Assembly: GCA_913776195.1 (NCBI GenBank) | Contig: CAJYMH010000019.1 | Span: 1 to 64,000 of the forward strand | Length of the DNA: 64,000 nt | Direction of reading: 5' to 3' | Origin: an uncultured Caulobacter sp. | Lineage (GTDB): Bacteria > Pseudomonadota > Alphaproteobacteria > Caulobacterales > Caulobacteraceae | Shown here: piece by piece, positions 47,177 through 56,283 of the stretch | Numbering within the stretch: the stretch's first letter is position 1 | How the letters are laid out: each line of letters opens with the position of its first letter | Translations under genes and position numbers: made by a program | The notes under the pieces: model-generated | What the model was told of the DNA's origin: nothing | What the model saw: the letters and a program-made list of their open reading frames with translations, nothing else | The model's database searches: none

Positions 47177-49185
47177 TGGGCGAGCCGTCAATCTTCTTCT
47201 CCGAAGTGAACGAGCGTCAGGGCACGTTCCATCGGCGCGCCTTCCTGATGGGGGGCCTTACGGGGGTGGGCCTGCTGACCCTGGGCGGGCGCCTGGCGCA
47301 GCTGCAGCTGGTCGAGGCGGGGCGGTATCAGAAGCTTTCGGCCGGCAACCAGTTCAACTTCCGGCTGGCTCCGCCGCCGCGCGGGTTGATCTTGGACCGC
47401 AGCGGCGTGTCACTGGCGTCCAACCGGCCCAACTTCCGGCTTCTGGTCTCGCGCTCCAAGGACATGGACATCGACAAGACCGTCGCCGAGCTGGCGCTGT
47501 TGCTGCCGATGGACGAAGCGCGCCAGAAGCGTGTGATCCGCGACATCAAGAACAGCCCTCGCAACGCGCCGGTGGCTGTCATGGAGGACATGACCTGGGA
47601 GGAGTTCAGCCGCATCAATGTGCGCGCGCCTGAACTGCCCGGCGTCACCGCCGACATGGGGGAGGTGCGGGTCTATCCGTTCGGCGGGGCCTTCGCCCAT
47701 GTGATCGGCTATGTGGCGAAGATCTCCGACCGCGACTTGAAGGAGGCCGGCCCCAATCCGGAGCCGCTGCTCCTTCACCCAGGATTCCGCATCGGCAAGC
47801 AGGGGGTGGAGAAGGCTCTCGACGTAGAGCTACGCGGCAAGCCCGGCGCCAACAAGGTCGAGGTGGACGCCCGAGGGCGCGTAGTGCGCGCCGATCCGGA
47901 GGGCGACATCCCGTCCGTCCCCGGCAAGGAAGTGCGTCTGACCCTGGATGCGGACATCCAGAACCGCGCCCTGGAGGTCATGGGCGACGAGAGCGGCGCC
48001 ATCGTGGTGATGGACTGCCGCAGCGGCGACATCCTTTGCATGGTTTCCGCGCCGAGTTTCGACGCCAACCGCTTCGTGCGCGGCCTGTCTGGTCCGGAAT
48101 ACCGGGCTTTGGCGGAGTACGAGCGCAAGCCGCTGCTGGACAAGGCGCTAAGCGGCACCTACCCGCCGGGCTCGACCTTCAAGACCATGACGGCGCTGGC
48201 TTGCCTGGAGGCGGGGATCAATCCGGAGGAACGGGTTCACTGCTCAGGCGGCTGGTTTTTCGGCGGGCGGACGTTCCACTGCTGGGGCCGGCACGGCTCG
48301 CAGAACGTCCACGATGCGATCAAGAACTCCTGTGACGTCTACTTCTACACCATGTCCCTGCGGGTCGGTCCGGACCGGATCGCCCAGGTGGCGAGGGCGT
48401 TCGGCTTCGGCCAGACCTTCGATATCGGCATTCCCGGCCAAAAGAAGGGGACGGTGCCTGATCGCGAATGGAAGAAGCGGGCCTTCAAGCGCAACCCGGC
48501 GAACCAGACCTGGTATCCGGGCGAGACGCCCAGCTATGCGATCGGGCAGGGGGCCCTGGCGGTCAACGCCCTGCAGCTTTGCGTGATGACCGCACGGCTG
48601 GCGAACGGCAAGAAGGCCCTGAACCCGCGGCTGATCAAATCGGTCGGCGGCGTCGAGCGGCCGCATGGCGACGAAGTGCCGGACCTGCCGTTCAGCCAGG
48701 AGCATCTGAACATCGTGCGCGGCGGCATGGCGGCCGTGGCTAACGACACCGGAGGCACGGCCTATCGCCAAAGCCAGCTTGGTCTTGGGGATGTGAAGAT
48801 GGCCGGCAAGACCGGCACGGCGCAGGTGCGTTCCTACGGCTCCGGTTCGCGGAAGATGACCGGCGTGCCATGGCGGTTCAAGGACCACAACCTGTACGTC
48901 GCCTTCGCGCCCTATGATGATCCGCGCTATGCGCTGTCGGTCATTATCCAACACGGCGGCATGGGCGGCGCCACCGCCGGCGCCCCGCGCGCCAGAGAGG
49001 TGATGCGCGTGGCCCTGCTGAAAGACCCGGAGGTGAGGGCCCGCATCGAGCGGCCGCTGCCGATGCCGGAGCTGGCGCCTGAGACGACCGTGGATGGCGT
49101 GGCGCCCGACGCGCCGATCGAAACGCCCACGCCGCCGGCCGAGGCTGCGCCGACGCCCGCTCCCGCCCCGGAGACGCCTCGATGA
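47176..49185 (+). CDS. mrdA: Penicillin-binding protein 2
   Basis: Class B transpeptidase of 669 aa that cross-links peptidoglycan in side-wall growth together with RodA. N-terminal membrane segment (AFLMGGLTGVGLLTLGG), a pedestal domain (RGLILDRSGVSLASNRPNF), and the transpeptidase domain with the nucleophile in YPPGSTFKTM, SCDVYFYTM as the SxN motif and AGKTGTAQV as the KTG motif; a Pro/Ala/Thr-rich tail follows. The ATG at 47176 overlaps the mreD stop (TGATG); the longer open frame from 46360 is spurious. Confidence 0.96.
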   Translation: MGEPSIFFSEVNERQGTFHRRAFLMGGLTGVGLLTLGGRLAQLQLVEAGRYQKLSAGNQFNFRLAPPPRGLILDRSGVSLASNRPNFRLLVSRSKDMDIDKTVAELALLLPMDEARQKRVIRDIKNSPRNAPVAVMEDMTWEEFSRINVRAPELPGVTADMGEVRVYPFGGAFAHVIGYVAKISDRDLKEAGPNPEPLLLHPGFRIGKQGVEKALDVELRGKPGANKVEVDARGRVVRADPEGDIPSVPGKEVRLTLDADIQNRALEVMGDESGAIVVMDCRSGDILCMVSAPSFDANRFVRGLSGPEYRALAEYERKPLLDKALSGTYPPGSTFKTMTALACLEAGINPEERVHCSGGWFFGGRTFHCWGRHGSQNVHDAIKNSCDVYFYTMSLRVGPDRIAQVARAFGFGQTFDIGIPGQKKGTVPDREWKKRAFKRNPANQTWYPGETPSYAIGQGALAVNALQLCVMTARLANGKKALNPRLIKSVGGVERPHGDEVPDLPFSQEHLNIVRGGMAAVANDTGGTAYRQSQLGLGDVKMAGKTGTAQVRSYGSGSRKMTGVPWRFKDHNLYVAFAPYDDPRYALSVIIQHGGMGGATAGAPRAREVMRVALLKDPEVRARIERPLPMPELAPETTVDGVAPDAPIETPTPPAEAAPTPAPAPETPR

Positions 49186-50336
49186 CCATGAGCGCCCTGA
49201 CCCGGCCGGGTGAACGCGACCGGCTGATCGTCAAGTTCAAAGAGATCGACTGGGTCTTCTGCCTGGCGCTGTGCCTGATCGCGGGCGCGGGCATCCTGAT
49301 GCAGTTCTCGATCGCCGGCGGATCGTGGACCCCGTGGGCGCTGTCGACCGCCGGCCGTTTCGCCTTCTGCTTCGCCCTGATGATCTGCCTGGCGATGATC
49401 GACCTGCGGGTCTGGTTCGCCTTGTCCTATCCCATCTACGGGCTTGGCCTGATCCTGTTGCTGGCGGTGGAAGTGATGGGGGATATCTCGCTCGGCGCCC
49501 AACGCTGGCTTCAGATCGGGCCGGTGCGCCTGCAGCCGTCGGAGATCATGAAGATCGGCGTCGTGCTTGGGCTGGCGCGGTTCTATCACGGCATGTCGGG
49601 CGATAGCGCGCGGATGTCCTGGTGGCTGCTGATCCCGGCGGCGATGGTTGGCGTGCCGGTGCTGCTGGTGGCGCACCAGCCGGATCTGGGCACCGCCGTC
49701 CTGATCGCAGCCACGGGCGGCGCCATCATGGTGCTGGCCGGGCTGTCCTGGAAGCTGATCGGCGGCGCGGCCCTGGCGGTCGGCATGGCCATTCCGCCGT
49801 TTGTGATGTTCGTGCTGCACGACTATCAGCGCAAGCGTGTGCTGACCTTCCTGGACCCCGAGAACGATCCGTCGGGCTCCGGCTATCACATCCTGCAATC
49901 GAAGATCGCCCTGGGGTCCGGGGGGCCGCTGGGCAAGGGTTTCGGCCTGGGTTCGCAGAGCCAGCTGAACTTCCTGCCCGAGAAGCATACCGACTTCATC
50001 TTCGCGACCCTTGCCGAGGAGTTCGGTTTCGTGGGCTGTATCTCGGTGCTGTTCCTGTACGGCGCCGTGATCTTCATGGCCTTGCGCATGGCGTCGATCA
50101 CGCACAGCCACTTTGGGCGCCTGGGCGCCGCCGGGGTGACGGCGACCTTCGCGCTCTACGTCCTGATCAACGGTGCGATGGTGATGGGCATGGCGCCGGT
50201 CGTGGGCGTGCCCATGGCGATGCTGTCCTACGGCGGCACCGTGATGCTGACCATGATGATCGGCTTCGGCCTGGTGCTGGCCGCGAGGGTGCATCGCTAC
50301 TCGGAAGTCACCTCCGGCAAGGGCACGCTGCTCTAG
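49182..50336 (+). CDS. rodA: Peptidoglycan polymerase RodA
   Basis: SEDS-family glycosyltransferase of 384 aa with about ten membrane segments, partner of PBP2. Signatures: GAQRWLQIGPVRLQPSEIMKI, AHQPDLGTAVL (with the functionally critical Asp region), ILQSKIALGSGGPLGKGFG, LPEKHTDFIFATLAEEFGFVG and VGVPMAMLSYGGTVMLTMMIGFGLVLA. It begins with an ATGA overlap on mrdA and ends the elongasome operon. A short GGCGG/CCGCC hairpin follows at 50336-50350, without a clear U-tract. Confidence 0.96.
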   Translation: MTMSALTRPGERDRLIVKFKEIDWVFCLALCLIAGAGILMQFSIAGGSWTPWALSTAGRFAFCFALMICLAMIDLRVWFALSYPIYGLGLILLLAVEVMGDISLGAQRWLQIGPVRLQPSEIMKIGVVLGLARFYHGMSGDSARMSWWLLIPAAMVGVPVLLVAHQPDLGTAVLIAATGGAIMVLAGLSWKLIGGAALAVGMAIPPFVMFVLHDYQRKRVLTFLDPENDPSGSGYHILQSKIALGSGGPLGKGFGLGSQSQLNFLPEKHTDFIFATLAEEFGFVGCISVLFLYGAVIFMALRMASITHSHFGRLGAAGVTATFALYVLINGAMVMGMAPVVGVPMAMLSYGGTVMLTMMIGFGLVLAARVHRYSEVTSGKGTLL

Positions 50337-50430
50337 GCGGTCTTTCCGCCAAACCCCAGTAGCTAAATTCCACGGCGCGCCGGATCGCGGGCGCTTGACT
50401 CAGGCCGGGTTTGAGCGAACACTTAAGCGA

Positions 50431-50778
50431 ATGCTACAGTATCAACCCGCACCGCTCGATCTCGCCTTTCAAGCCCTGTCCGATCCCGGAAGGCGCGCCA
50501 TGGTGGAGCGTCTCAGCCTTGGTCCAGCCTCGGTCAGCGAGCTGGCCAAGCCGTTGCCGATGACCCTGTCGGCCGTGGTCCAGCATTTGAAGGTGCTGGA
50601 GGAGGCGGGACTGGTGACCAGCCAGAAAGTCGGCCGGGTGCGCACCTGCACCCTGGACATCGGGGCGATGACTCAGGTCGAGCGCTGGGTGGCCGAGCGC
50701 AAGCGGTTCTGGGAGCAGCAGTACGATCAACTGGAGGCCTATCTGGCCCGAACCGCCCCTCAGGAGGGGGAGCAATGA
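50431..50778 (+). CDS. ArsR/SmtB family transcriptional regulator
   Basis: A 115-aa winged-helix repressor: LDLAFQALSDPGRRAMVERLS, GPASVSELAKPLPMTLSAVVQHLKVLEEAGLVTSQKVGRVRTCTLD. It has no Cys metal-sensing motif, so metal sensing is unlikely; this subtype usually pairs with an AHSA1 gene, as here. I chose the ATG at 50431; an in-frame TTG at 50395 may instead be part of a -35 element. The stop overlaps the AHSA1 start (ATGA). Confidence 0.87.
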   Translation: MLQYQPAPLDLAFQALSDPGRRAMVERLSLGPASVSELAKPLPMTLSAVVQHLKVLEEAGLVTSQKVGRVRTCTLDIGAMTQVERWVAERKRFWEQQYDQLEAYLARTAPQEGEQ

Positions 50779-51248
50779 CCGTCACTAACGCCATGTTCAC
50801 GATCGAGCGGACGCTGAAGGCGTCGCCCGCACGGGTCTTCGCGGCCTATTCCAGCCTTGAGGCCAAGAGCGCCTGGTTCAAGACGCCGTCGGATATCGAG
50901 ACTCTGAACCGCGACTTCGACTTCCGTGTCGGCGGTGTGGAGCGGTTCCGCGCTCGCTGGCCGAGCGGCATGGTCAGCGACTTCCAGGCCACCTATCACG
51001 ACATCGTCGAGAATGAGCGGATCATCCTCGTCTACGACCTGTTCCATGACGCCGATAAACTCTCCGTCTCCCTAATGACGCTGGAGTTCAGGGCGGAGGG
51101 CGACGGCACCCGGTTGATCCACACCGAGCAGGGCACCTATCTGAGCGGGGGCGTAGAGGCGGTGAAGGGCCGTGAGCATGGCACGACCTGGCACGTGGAG
51201 AATCTGGTCGCCCTCATCGAGGGGCGGGAAGCGAAGCCCTTCTCATGA
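50775..51248 (+). CDS. SRPBCC (AHSA1) domain protein
   Basis: A 157-aa START-like protein: FTIERTLKASPARVFAAYSS, AWFKTPSDIETLN, DFRVGGVERFRARWPSGMVS, WHVENLVALIEGR. The AHSA1 family comprises bacterial relatives of the Hsp90 activator Aha1 and binds hydrophobic ligands in a deep pocket. It is coupled to the ArsR gene and to the GST gene by ATGA overlaps, so the three form one operon. Confidence 0.87.
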   Translation: MTVTNAMFTIERTLKASPARVFAAYSSLEAKSAWFKTPSDIETLNRDFDFRVGGVERFRARWPSGMVSDFQATYHDIVENERIILVYDLFHDADKLSVSLMTLEFRAEGDGTRLIHTEQGTYLSGGVEAVKGREHGTTWHVENLVALIEGREAKPFS

Positions 51249-51898
51249 CCATCGAATTCTTCGCCCATCCGTTCTCATCATACTGCCAGAAGGCGCTGAT
51301 CGCCTTCTATGAGAACGACATCGCCTTCACCTACAGGATGCTTGAGGACCCAGGCGTCGGCGAGGAGCTGGCTTCGCTGTGGCCCATGAAGCGTTTCCCC
51401 GTTCTGCGCGAGAACGGCCGCGTGGTGCTGGAGACGTCCATTATCATCGAGTACCTGCAGGTGCATCATCCAGGGCCGGTGAAGCTGATCCCGGAAGACC
51501 CTGACCTCGCCCTTGAGGCGCGGATGCTGGACCGCTTCTTCGACAACTACGTCATGACGCCCCAGGGGCGTTTTGTGTACGACGCGCTGCGTCCCGCAGA
51601 GAGCCGCGATCCTTATGGCGTCGAGGAGGCAGGCAAGATGCTGGACACCAGCTACGTGTGGCTGGACCAGCGCATGGAAGGACGCACCTGGGCGGTGGGC
51701 GAGACGTTCACCCTGGCGGACTGCGCTGCGGCGCCGTCGCTGTTCTACGCCGACTGGACCTACAAGATCCCCGAGCGTTACGGGAATCTGCTGGCCTACC
51801 GCGAGCGTCTCCTGCAGCGGCCGTCCTTCGCCCGCGCGGTGGATGAGGCAAGGCGATTCCGCCACTACTTCCCGCTGGGGGCGCCGGACCGGGACTAG
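51245..51898 (+). CDS. Glutathione S-transferase family protein
   Basis: A 217-aa two-domain GST: thioredoxin-fold N-terminal domain (IEFFAHPFSSYCQKALIAFYEND, FPVLRENGRVVLETSIIIEYL, with the SxI glutathione-binding pattern ETSII) and an all-helical C-terminal domain (TWAVGETFTLADCAAAPSLFYADW). Third gene of the ArsR-AHSA1-GST operon, suggesting detoxification of a small molecule sensed by the regulator. Substrate unknown. Confidence 0.9.
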   Translation: MTIEFFAHPFSSYCQKALIAFYENDIAFTYRMLEDPGVGEELASLWPMKRFPVLRENGRVVLETSIIIEYLQVHHPGPVKLIPEDPDLALEARMLDRFFDNYVMTPQGRFVYDALRPAESRDPYGVEEAGKMLDTSYVWLDQRMEGRTWAVGETFTLADCAAAPSLFYADWTYKIPERYGNLLAYRERLLQRPSFARAVDEARRFRHYFPLGAPDRD

Positions 51899-51906
51899 AG
51901 GTTGTG

Positions 51907-51930
51907 CGAGGTGCGGGCGAGCGCACCTCG
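51907..51930. terminator. Hairpin between convergent GST and AhpD-like genes
   Basis: Perfect 9-bp stem CGAGGTGCG/CGCACCTCG with a 6-nt loop, but without a U-run, so termination is uncertain. Confidence 0.45.
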
Positions 51931-51941
51931 CCGACCCAGTG

Positions 51942-52388
51942 TCAGGCGGCCGCCTTCACCGGCAGGCGGAACGGCGAGCCAAGGCGGTTGAAAGCGTTCA
52001 TCGTCGCGATGGTGATGGTGAGCTCGACCAGGGCCTTCGGCTCGAACGCGGCGGAAGCCGCCGCATAGGCTGCGTCGGAGGCGTGGGTCTCGCCGATCCG
52101 GGTCACTTCCTCCGCCCAGGCCAGAGCTGCGCGCTCCTGATCGGAGAAGAGGAGAGGAACCTCGTCCCAAACAGGTAAGAGCATGACCTTGTCTACCGAC
52201 ATCGTCTTCAGCAGGTCGCGGCTGTGTATGTCTATGCAATGGGCGCAGCCATTGAGCTGCGACACCCTCAGGAACACCAGGTGAATCAACTCCTCCGGCA
52301 AGCTGGTGTTCTTAGTCACATAGTGGTGGACGCCGAACAGCGCCTTGGCGCCTTCGGGGGCGACTTCGTACCAGGTCAATCGTTTCAT
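51942..52388 (-). CDS. AhpD-like carboxymuconolactone decarboxylase family protein
   Basis: A 148-aa helical protein with the redox motif CAHC (Cys48, Cys51) in LNGCAHCIDIHSRDLLKTM and ALAWAEEVTRIGETHASD, ITIATMNAFNRLGSPFR. Members such as AhpD are alkyl hydroperoxidases; many are uncharacterised. The start at 52388 (MKRLTWYEVAP) is taken because homologues start here; an in-frame ATG at 52448 would add unlikely sequence. Convergent with the GST gene. Confidence 0.88.
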   Translation of the reverse strand: MKRLTWYEVAPEGAKALFGVHHYVTKNTSLPEELIHLVFLRVSQLNGCAHCIDIHSRDLLKTMSVDKVMLLPVWDEVPLLFSDQERAALAWAEEVTRIGETHASDAAYAAASAAFEPKALVELTITIATMNAFNRLGSPFRLPVKAAA

Positions 52389-52476
52389 TCGGGCTCTCGC
52401 TCTTCCGTGAATTGGATATCGACGAAAGACGAGGCCGGAGCCGCCCATGTGACATGGGCGGCGAAGTTTTCGGTCT

Positions 52477-53463
52477 CTAGCGCCCCGCCGCGTCGGTGGC
52501 GCGGATCAGCGAGTCGATGACGCCCGGCTCGGTGGAGGCATGGCCGGCGTCCCAGATGATGTCGAACTTCGACTTCGGCCAGGCCTTGTGAAGGGCGTAG
52601 GCGCTCTCCAGCGGGGTGACCACGTCGAACCTGCCCTGGACGATCCAGCCTGGGATGTGGGCGATCCGGTCGACGTTCTTCAACAGCCAGCCGTCATGCT
52701 CGAAGAAGCCGCGGTTGGTGAAGAAATGGCACTCGATCCTGGCGAAGGCGATGGCGAAGTCGATCTCGTTGAACTTCGGCGGGCGCGCCTCGGGTCCACG
52801 AATGGAGATGGTGTCGCCTTCCCACTGGCTCCAGGCGGCGGCGGCTTCGGCTTGCACGGCGCGATCTGGGTGGGTGAGGCGCTTGTGGTAGGCGGCCATC
52901 AGGTCGCCGCGCTCAGCCTCGGGGATCGGCTTCAAGAAGCGCTCCCAGGCGTCGGGGAACAACATGGAGGCGCCGTCCTGGTAGAACCAGCGCAGCTCGC
53001 GCTCGGTCAGTAGGAAGATGCCGCGCAGGACCAGGCCCTCGACCCGATCCGGGTGTGTGATGGCGTAGGCGAGGGCGAGGGTTGAGCCCCAGGAACCGCC
53101 GAAAACCGTCCATTTCTCGACGCCGAGCTTTTCACGCAAGCGTTCAATGTCGGCGATCAGCGACCAGGTGGTGTTGTCCTCAAGGCTGGCGTTCGGGCGC
53201 GAGCGGCCGCAGCCCCGCTGGTCGAACAGGGCCACGCGCCATTTCGATGGGTCGAAGAAGCGCCGCATCGTCGGGTTGATCGCGCCGCCCGGGCCGCCGT
53301 GCAGGACCAAGGCCGGCTTGCCGTTCGGGTTGCCGCACTCTTCGTAATAGATCTCGTGCGGCCCGTCGGTCTGCATCCAGCCGAAGGAATAGGCGTCGAT
53401 CTCGGGATAGAGGCTGCGGCGGCCGGCGGCGGACATGACGGGGTTGGCGGCGTTGTGATCCAT
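52477..53463 (-). CDS. pip: Proline iminopeptidase
   Basis: Serine alpha/beta-hydrolase (S33) of 328 aa that removes N-terminal proline from peptides. Signatures: LVLHGGPGGAINPTMRRFFD (oxyanion HGGPG), FDQRGCGRSRPNASLEDNTTW, nucleophile elbow FGGSWGSTLALAYA, and FTNRGFFEHDGWLL; the acid and His follow in RFDVVTP and WDAGHASTEP. Cytoplasmic. Lies 50 nt downstream of the next alpha/beta hydrolase on the same strand. Confidence 0.95.
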   Translation of the reverse strand: MDHNAANPVMSAAGRRSLYPEIDAYSFGWMQTDGPHEIYYEECGNPNGKPALVLHGGPGGAINPTMRRFFDPSKWRVALFDQRGCGRSRPNASLEDNTTWSLIADIERLREKLGVEKWTVFGGSWGSTLALAYAITHPDRVEGLVLRGIFLLTERELRWFYQDGASMLFPDAWERFLKPIPEAERGDLMAAYHKRLTHPDRAVQAEAAAAWSQWEGDTISIRGPEARPPKFNEIDFAIAFARIECHFFTNRGFFEHDGWLLKNVDRIAHIPGWIVQGRFDVVTPLESAYALHKAWPKSKFDIIWDAGHASTEPGVIDSLIRATDAAGR

Positions 53464-53512
53464 GCCGCCAGCCTAGGGCGCCGCAACGCCGCTCGCCAGC
53501 GTCACACCCGCT

Positions 53513-54511
53513 TCACAGGGGAAAACGTCGGCCGAGCCAGTCGAGGAGCACCTTATTGACCGCCTCGGGCTCTTCCTGCTGTGTCCAGTGCCCGCTGTTG
53601 GGAATGAGCACCTTTTCCAGATCAGGGATGAACTGGCCGATGTGGTCGGCGGAGGAGGGCGGCAGCACCGCGTCGCGCTCGGCCATGACCATCAGGCTGG
53701 GCACATCCACCTGCGTCGGCAGATCGGCGGAGTTCCGCCAGTTTCGGGTGAAATTTCGATACCAGTTGATGCCGCCGGTGAAGCTGGTGCGCTGGAAGCT
53801 TTCAACGAAGACCGCGAACTCCTCGTCGGAGAGGAATGTGTCGCGGGTGTCGAACTTCGGATCATAGGCCTCGACCATCCGAACCAGAGGGAAGGCCGAG
53901 CCGTCGCCTTCTTTGCGCTCGGTGGCGAAGCCGGCGGAGGCGCCCTGGTCGGCGGGGGGGCGACGCAGCATGAAGCCCATGGTCTTGGCCACGTCACGAC
54001 CCAGGATTTCGTCGGCCTCGCCGGGCTTCTGGAAATGGACGATGTACATCTCCTCGCCCAGGCGGGCGCGCATGATAGCGATGGGATCGACTGGCGAGCG
54101 GGGGATGAAGGGGGTGTTGAGGCTGATCACCGCCGCCGTCCGGTCGGGGTGGCGCAGGGGCATCTGCCATACGACGATGCCGCCCCAGTCGTGACCAACG
54201 AAGATCGCTTTCTTCGCTCCCACGTGATCCAGCAATCCGGCGAGGTCGTCGGTCAGGTTGGCCATGTCATAGGCCTCGACCGCCTCTGGAGCCGAGGTCA
54301 GGCCGTAACCGCGCTGATCCGGGGCGATGACCCAGTAGCCGGCCTCTGACAGAGCCTTGATTTGGTGACGCCAGGAGAAGGCCAGCTCCGGAAAGCCGTG
54401 GCTGAAGACGACCGGCGCGCCGCCGCGCGGGCCGGCTTCGTAGTAGGCCATGCGCACGCCGTTGACGTCGGCGTACTGGACGGGCGGCATCATCTCTTCG
54501 AGAGCGGACAT
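53513..54511 (-). CDS. Epoxide hydrolase-like alpha/beta hydrolase
   Basis: A 332-aa hydrolase with VVFSHGFPELAFSWRHQ (HGFP oxyanion), APDQRGYGLTSAP, the nucleophile elbow VGHDWGGIV with Asp as nucleophile (typical of epoxide hydrolases and haloalkane dehalogenases), and the His in NSGHWTQQEEPEAVN. The MAERDAVLPP segment supplies the acid. Substrate unknown; the Asp nucleophile points to epoxide hydrolase rather than esterase. Confidence 0.88.
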   Translation of the reverse strand: MSALEEMMPPVQYADVNGVRMAYYEAGPRGGAPVVFSHGFPELAFSWRHQIKALSEAGYWVIAPDQRGYGLTSAPEAVEAYDMANLTDDLAGLLDHVGAKKAIFVGHDWGGIVVWQMPLRHPDRTAAVISLNTPFIPRSPVDPIAIMRARLGEEMYIVHFQKPGEADEILGRDVAKTMGFMLRRPPADQGASAGFATERKEGDGSAFPLVRMVEAYDPKFDTRDTFLSDEEFAVFVESFQRTSFTGGINWYRNFTRNWRNSADLPTQVDVPSLMVMAERDAVLPPSSADHIGQFIPDLEKVLIPNSGHWTQQEEPEAVNKVLLDWLGRRFPL

Positions 54512-54634
54512 GGCGTTTCCAAACGTTTGTTTGTCTTTGAGGCACGGTGACCTTTCCGGCGCCTTTCGGCAAGCGCGTCCTTGCTTTCATCGCTGGGCCC
54601 TTGATCCCAAGGCGTGGGGGCGTAAGGACAGGGC

Positions 54635-55852
54635 GTGACCTCCTCATCTCCCCCAGAACCGCCGACACGCGTTGCGTGGGGGCTTGTCGTGCTTCTCGGT
54701 TCGCTGACCGCGTTCGGGCCCATGTCGATCGACATGTACCTGCCGGCGCTGCCCGATCTGACGAGGGATTTGAGCGCGGCGCCGGAGCGGGCGCAGTTGA
54801 CCCTCGCCACCTTCTTCGCCGGCATGGCGATCGGCCAATTTTTCTACGGCCCGGCGTCCGACCGTTTCGGCCGGCGCATCGCCCTGCTGATCGGCATCGG
54901 TATCTATATCGCCGCCTCGGCGGCCTGCGCCGTGGCCGACAGCATCGATCACCTGATCCTGGCGCGCCTGATGCAGGCCTTGGGGGCCTGCGCCGGCGGG
55001 GTGGTGGCGCGGGCCTCGGTGCGTGATCGCTTCAGCCATGTGGACACGGCGCGCGTCCTGTCGCTGCTGACGCTGATCATGGGCCTGGCGCCCATCCTGG
55101 CGCCGCTTCTGGGCGGGTGGATGCTGAGCGTCGCCAGCTGGCGGGCGATCTTCTGGACCCAGGCCGCGTTCGGAGTGTTGTGCGGCATCGGGGTCATTCT
55201 TCGACTTCAGGAGTCGCGATCGGAGGAAACCGCGGCCCAGGCGCGGGCGGAGAACCCGTTCCGGGCTTTTCAGGCGCTGCTGCGCAATCCGCGGCTGATC
55301 GGCTACGCCTTAGCGGGCGCCATGAACGGCGCGGTTTTGTTCACGTACATCTCAGCGTCTCCGCAGCTGGTGATCGGCACCTACGGCTTCTCTCCGCAGG
55401 CGTTCGGCTGGGTGTTCGGGGCCAACGCGATTGGAGTGATTGGAGCCAGCCAGGTGAACCGCTTCCTGCTGCGGAGGCTGGCTCCGGACACGGTGCTGGC
55501 GCGGGCGTCCATCGCGGCGGTGATCTCCGCCGTGCTTATGACCATCTTTGCCTGGACGGGGATCGGCGGGATGTGGAGCGTGATGGCGACCCTGTTCGCG
55601 GCGCTGGCGTCCTATGGCCTGATGGGCGGCAATACCATGGCCGGCGCGCTTAGCGTCGACCCGCGACGGGCGGGCTCGGTGTCGGCCCTGATGGGCGGGG
55701 CGTCATTCGGGGCGGGGGCTTTGGCGGCCTGGGCTGGCGGGGCGCTGCACGACGGCACCGCGCGGCCTATGGCCGGGGTGATGCTGCTGTGTCTGGTCGG
55801 CTCGATGGCCGCGCTTTATCTGCTGGCGTTCCGCAAGCCTCAGTCGGCCTGA
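54635..55852 (+). CDS. Bcr/CflA family multidrug efflux MFS transporter
   Basis: A 405-aa proton-driven efflux pump with twelve membrane segments. Signatures: TAFGPMSIDMYLPALPDLTRDL (family N-terminal motif), FFAGMAIGQFFYGPASDRFGRR (MFS motif A), and ARLMQALGACAGGVVARASVRD (motif C region). The start is a GTG at 54635. The 3' end overlaps the convergent DUF423 gene by 13 nt. Confidence 0.92.
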   Translation: MTSSSPPEPPTRVAWGLVVLLGSLTAFGPMSIDMYLPALPDLTRDLSAAPERAQLTLATFFAGMAIGQFFYGPASDRFGRRIALLIGIGIYIAASAACAVADSIDHLILARLMQALGACAGGVVARASVRDRFSHVDTARVLSLLTLIMGLAPILAPLLGGWMLSVASWRAIFWTQAAFGVLCGIGVILRLQESRSEETAAQARAENPFRAFQALLRNPRLIGYALAGAMNGAVLFTYISASPQLVIGTYGFSPQAFGWVFGANAIGVIGASQVNRFLLRRLAPDTVLARASIAAVISAVLMTIFAWTGIGGMWSVMATLFAALASYGLMGGNTMAGALSVDPRRAGSVSALMGGASFGAGALAAWAGGALHDGTARPMAGVMLLCLVGSMAALYLLAFRKPQSA

Positions 55853-56217
55853 AGCGATAGGCTGGCCCAGGCGAGGATCAGCCAGCCGATCATGAAGGAC
55901 ACGCCGCCGATGGGCGTGATGGCGCCGAACCAGCGCGGGGCTCCCAGAGCCATAGCGTAGAGCGAACCGGAGAAGAGCACGGCGCCGGCCAGGAAGAACC
56001 CCGGAGCCCATCGCGCCCTGTGCGCGCCCAGGCTTGCCACCAGGGCGGCGGCGAAGATCGCGAAGCTGTGGACGAAGGCGTAGGTGGATCCGGTGCGCAG
56101 CCATTCCGCCGTCTTCAGGTCTTGTACGCCGTGCGCGGCGAAGGCGCCGAAGCCCACGGCCAGCAGGCCGTTGAGCGCGGCAAGGCAAAGCCAGGTGCGG
56201 CGGTTCCAGAGAGACAT
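55840..56217 (-). CDS. DUF423 family membrane protein
   Basis: A 125-aa inner-membrane protein with four hydrophobic segments. Family signatures are GLLAVGFGAFAAHGVQDLKT near the start, FFLAGAVLFSGSLYAMALG and FGAITPIGGVSFMIGWLILAWASL near the end. DUF423 is widespread with no established function. It overlaps the convergent MFS gene. Confidence 0.9.
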   Translation of the reverse strand: MSLWNRRTWLCLAALNGLLAVGFGAFAAHGVQDLKTAEWLRTGSTYAFVHSFAIFAAALVASLGAHRARWAPGFFLAGAVLFSGSLYAMALGAPRWFGAITPIGGVSFMIGWLILAWASLSLQAD

Positions 56218-56283
56218 GGGCGCGGCTCCGTTTGTACAGAGCGTGTCTAAACCAGTTCGCGGGAGTCTGCTAAAGGCGCGGCG

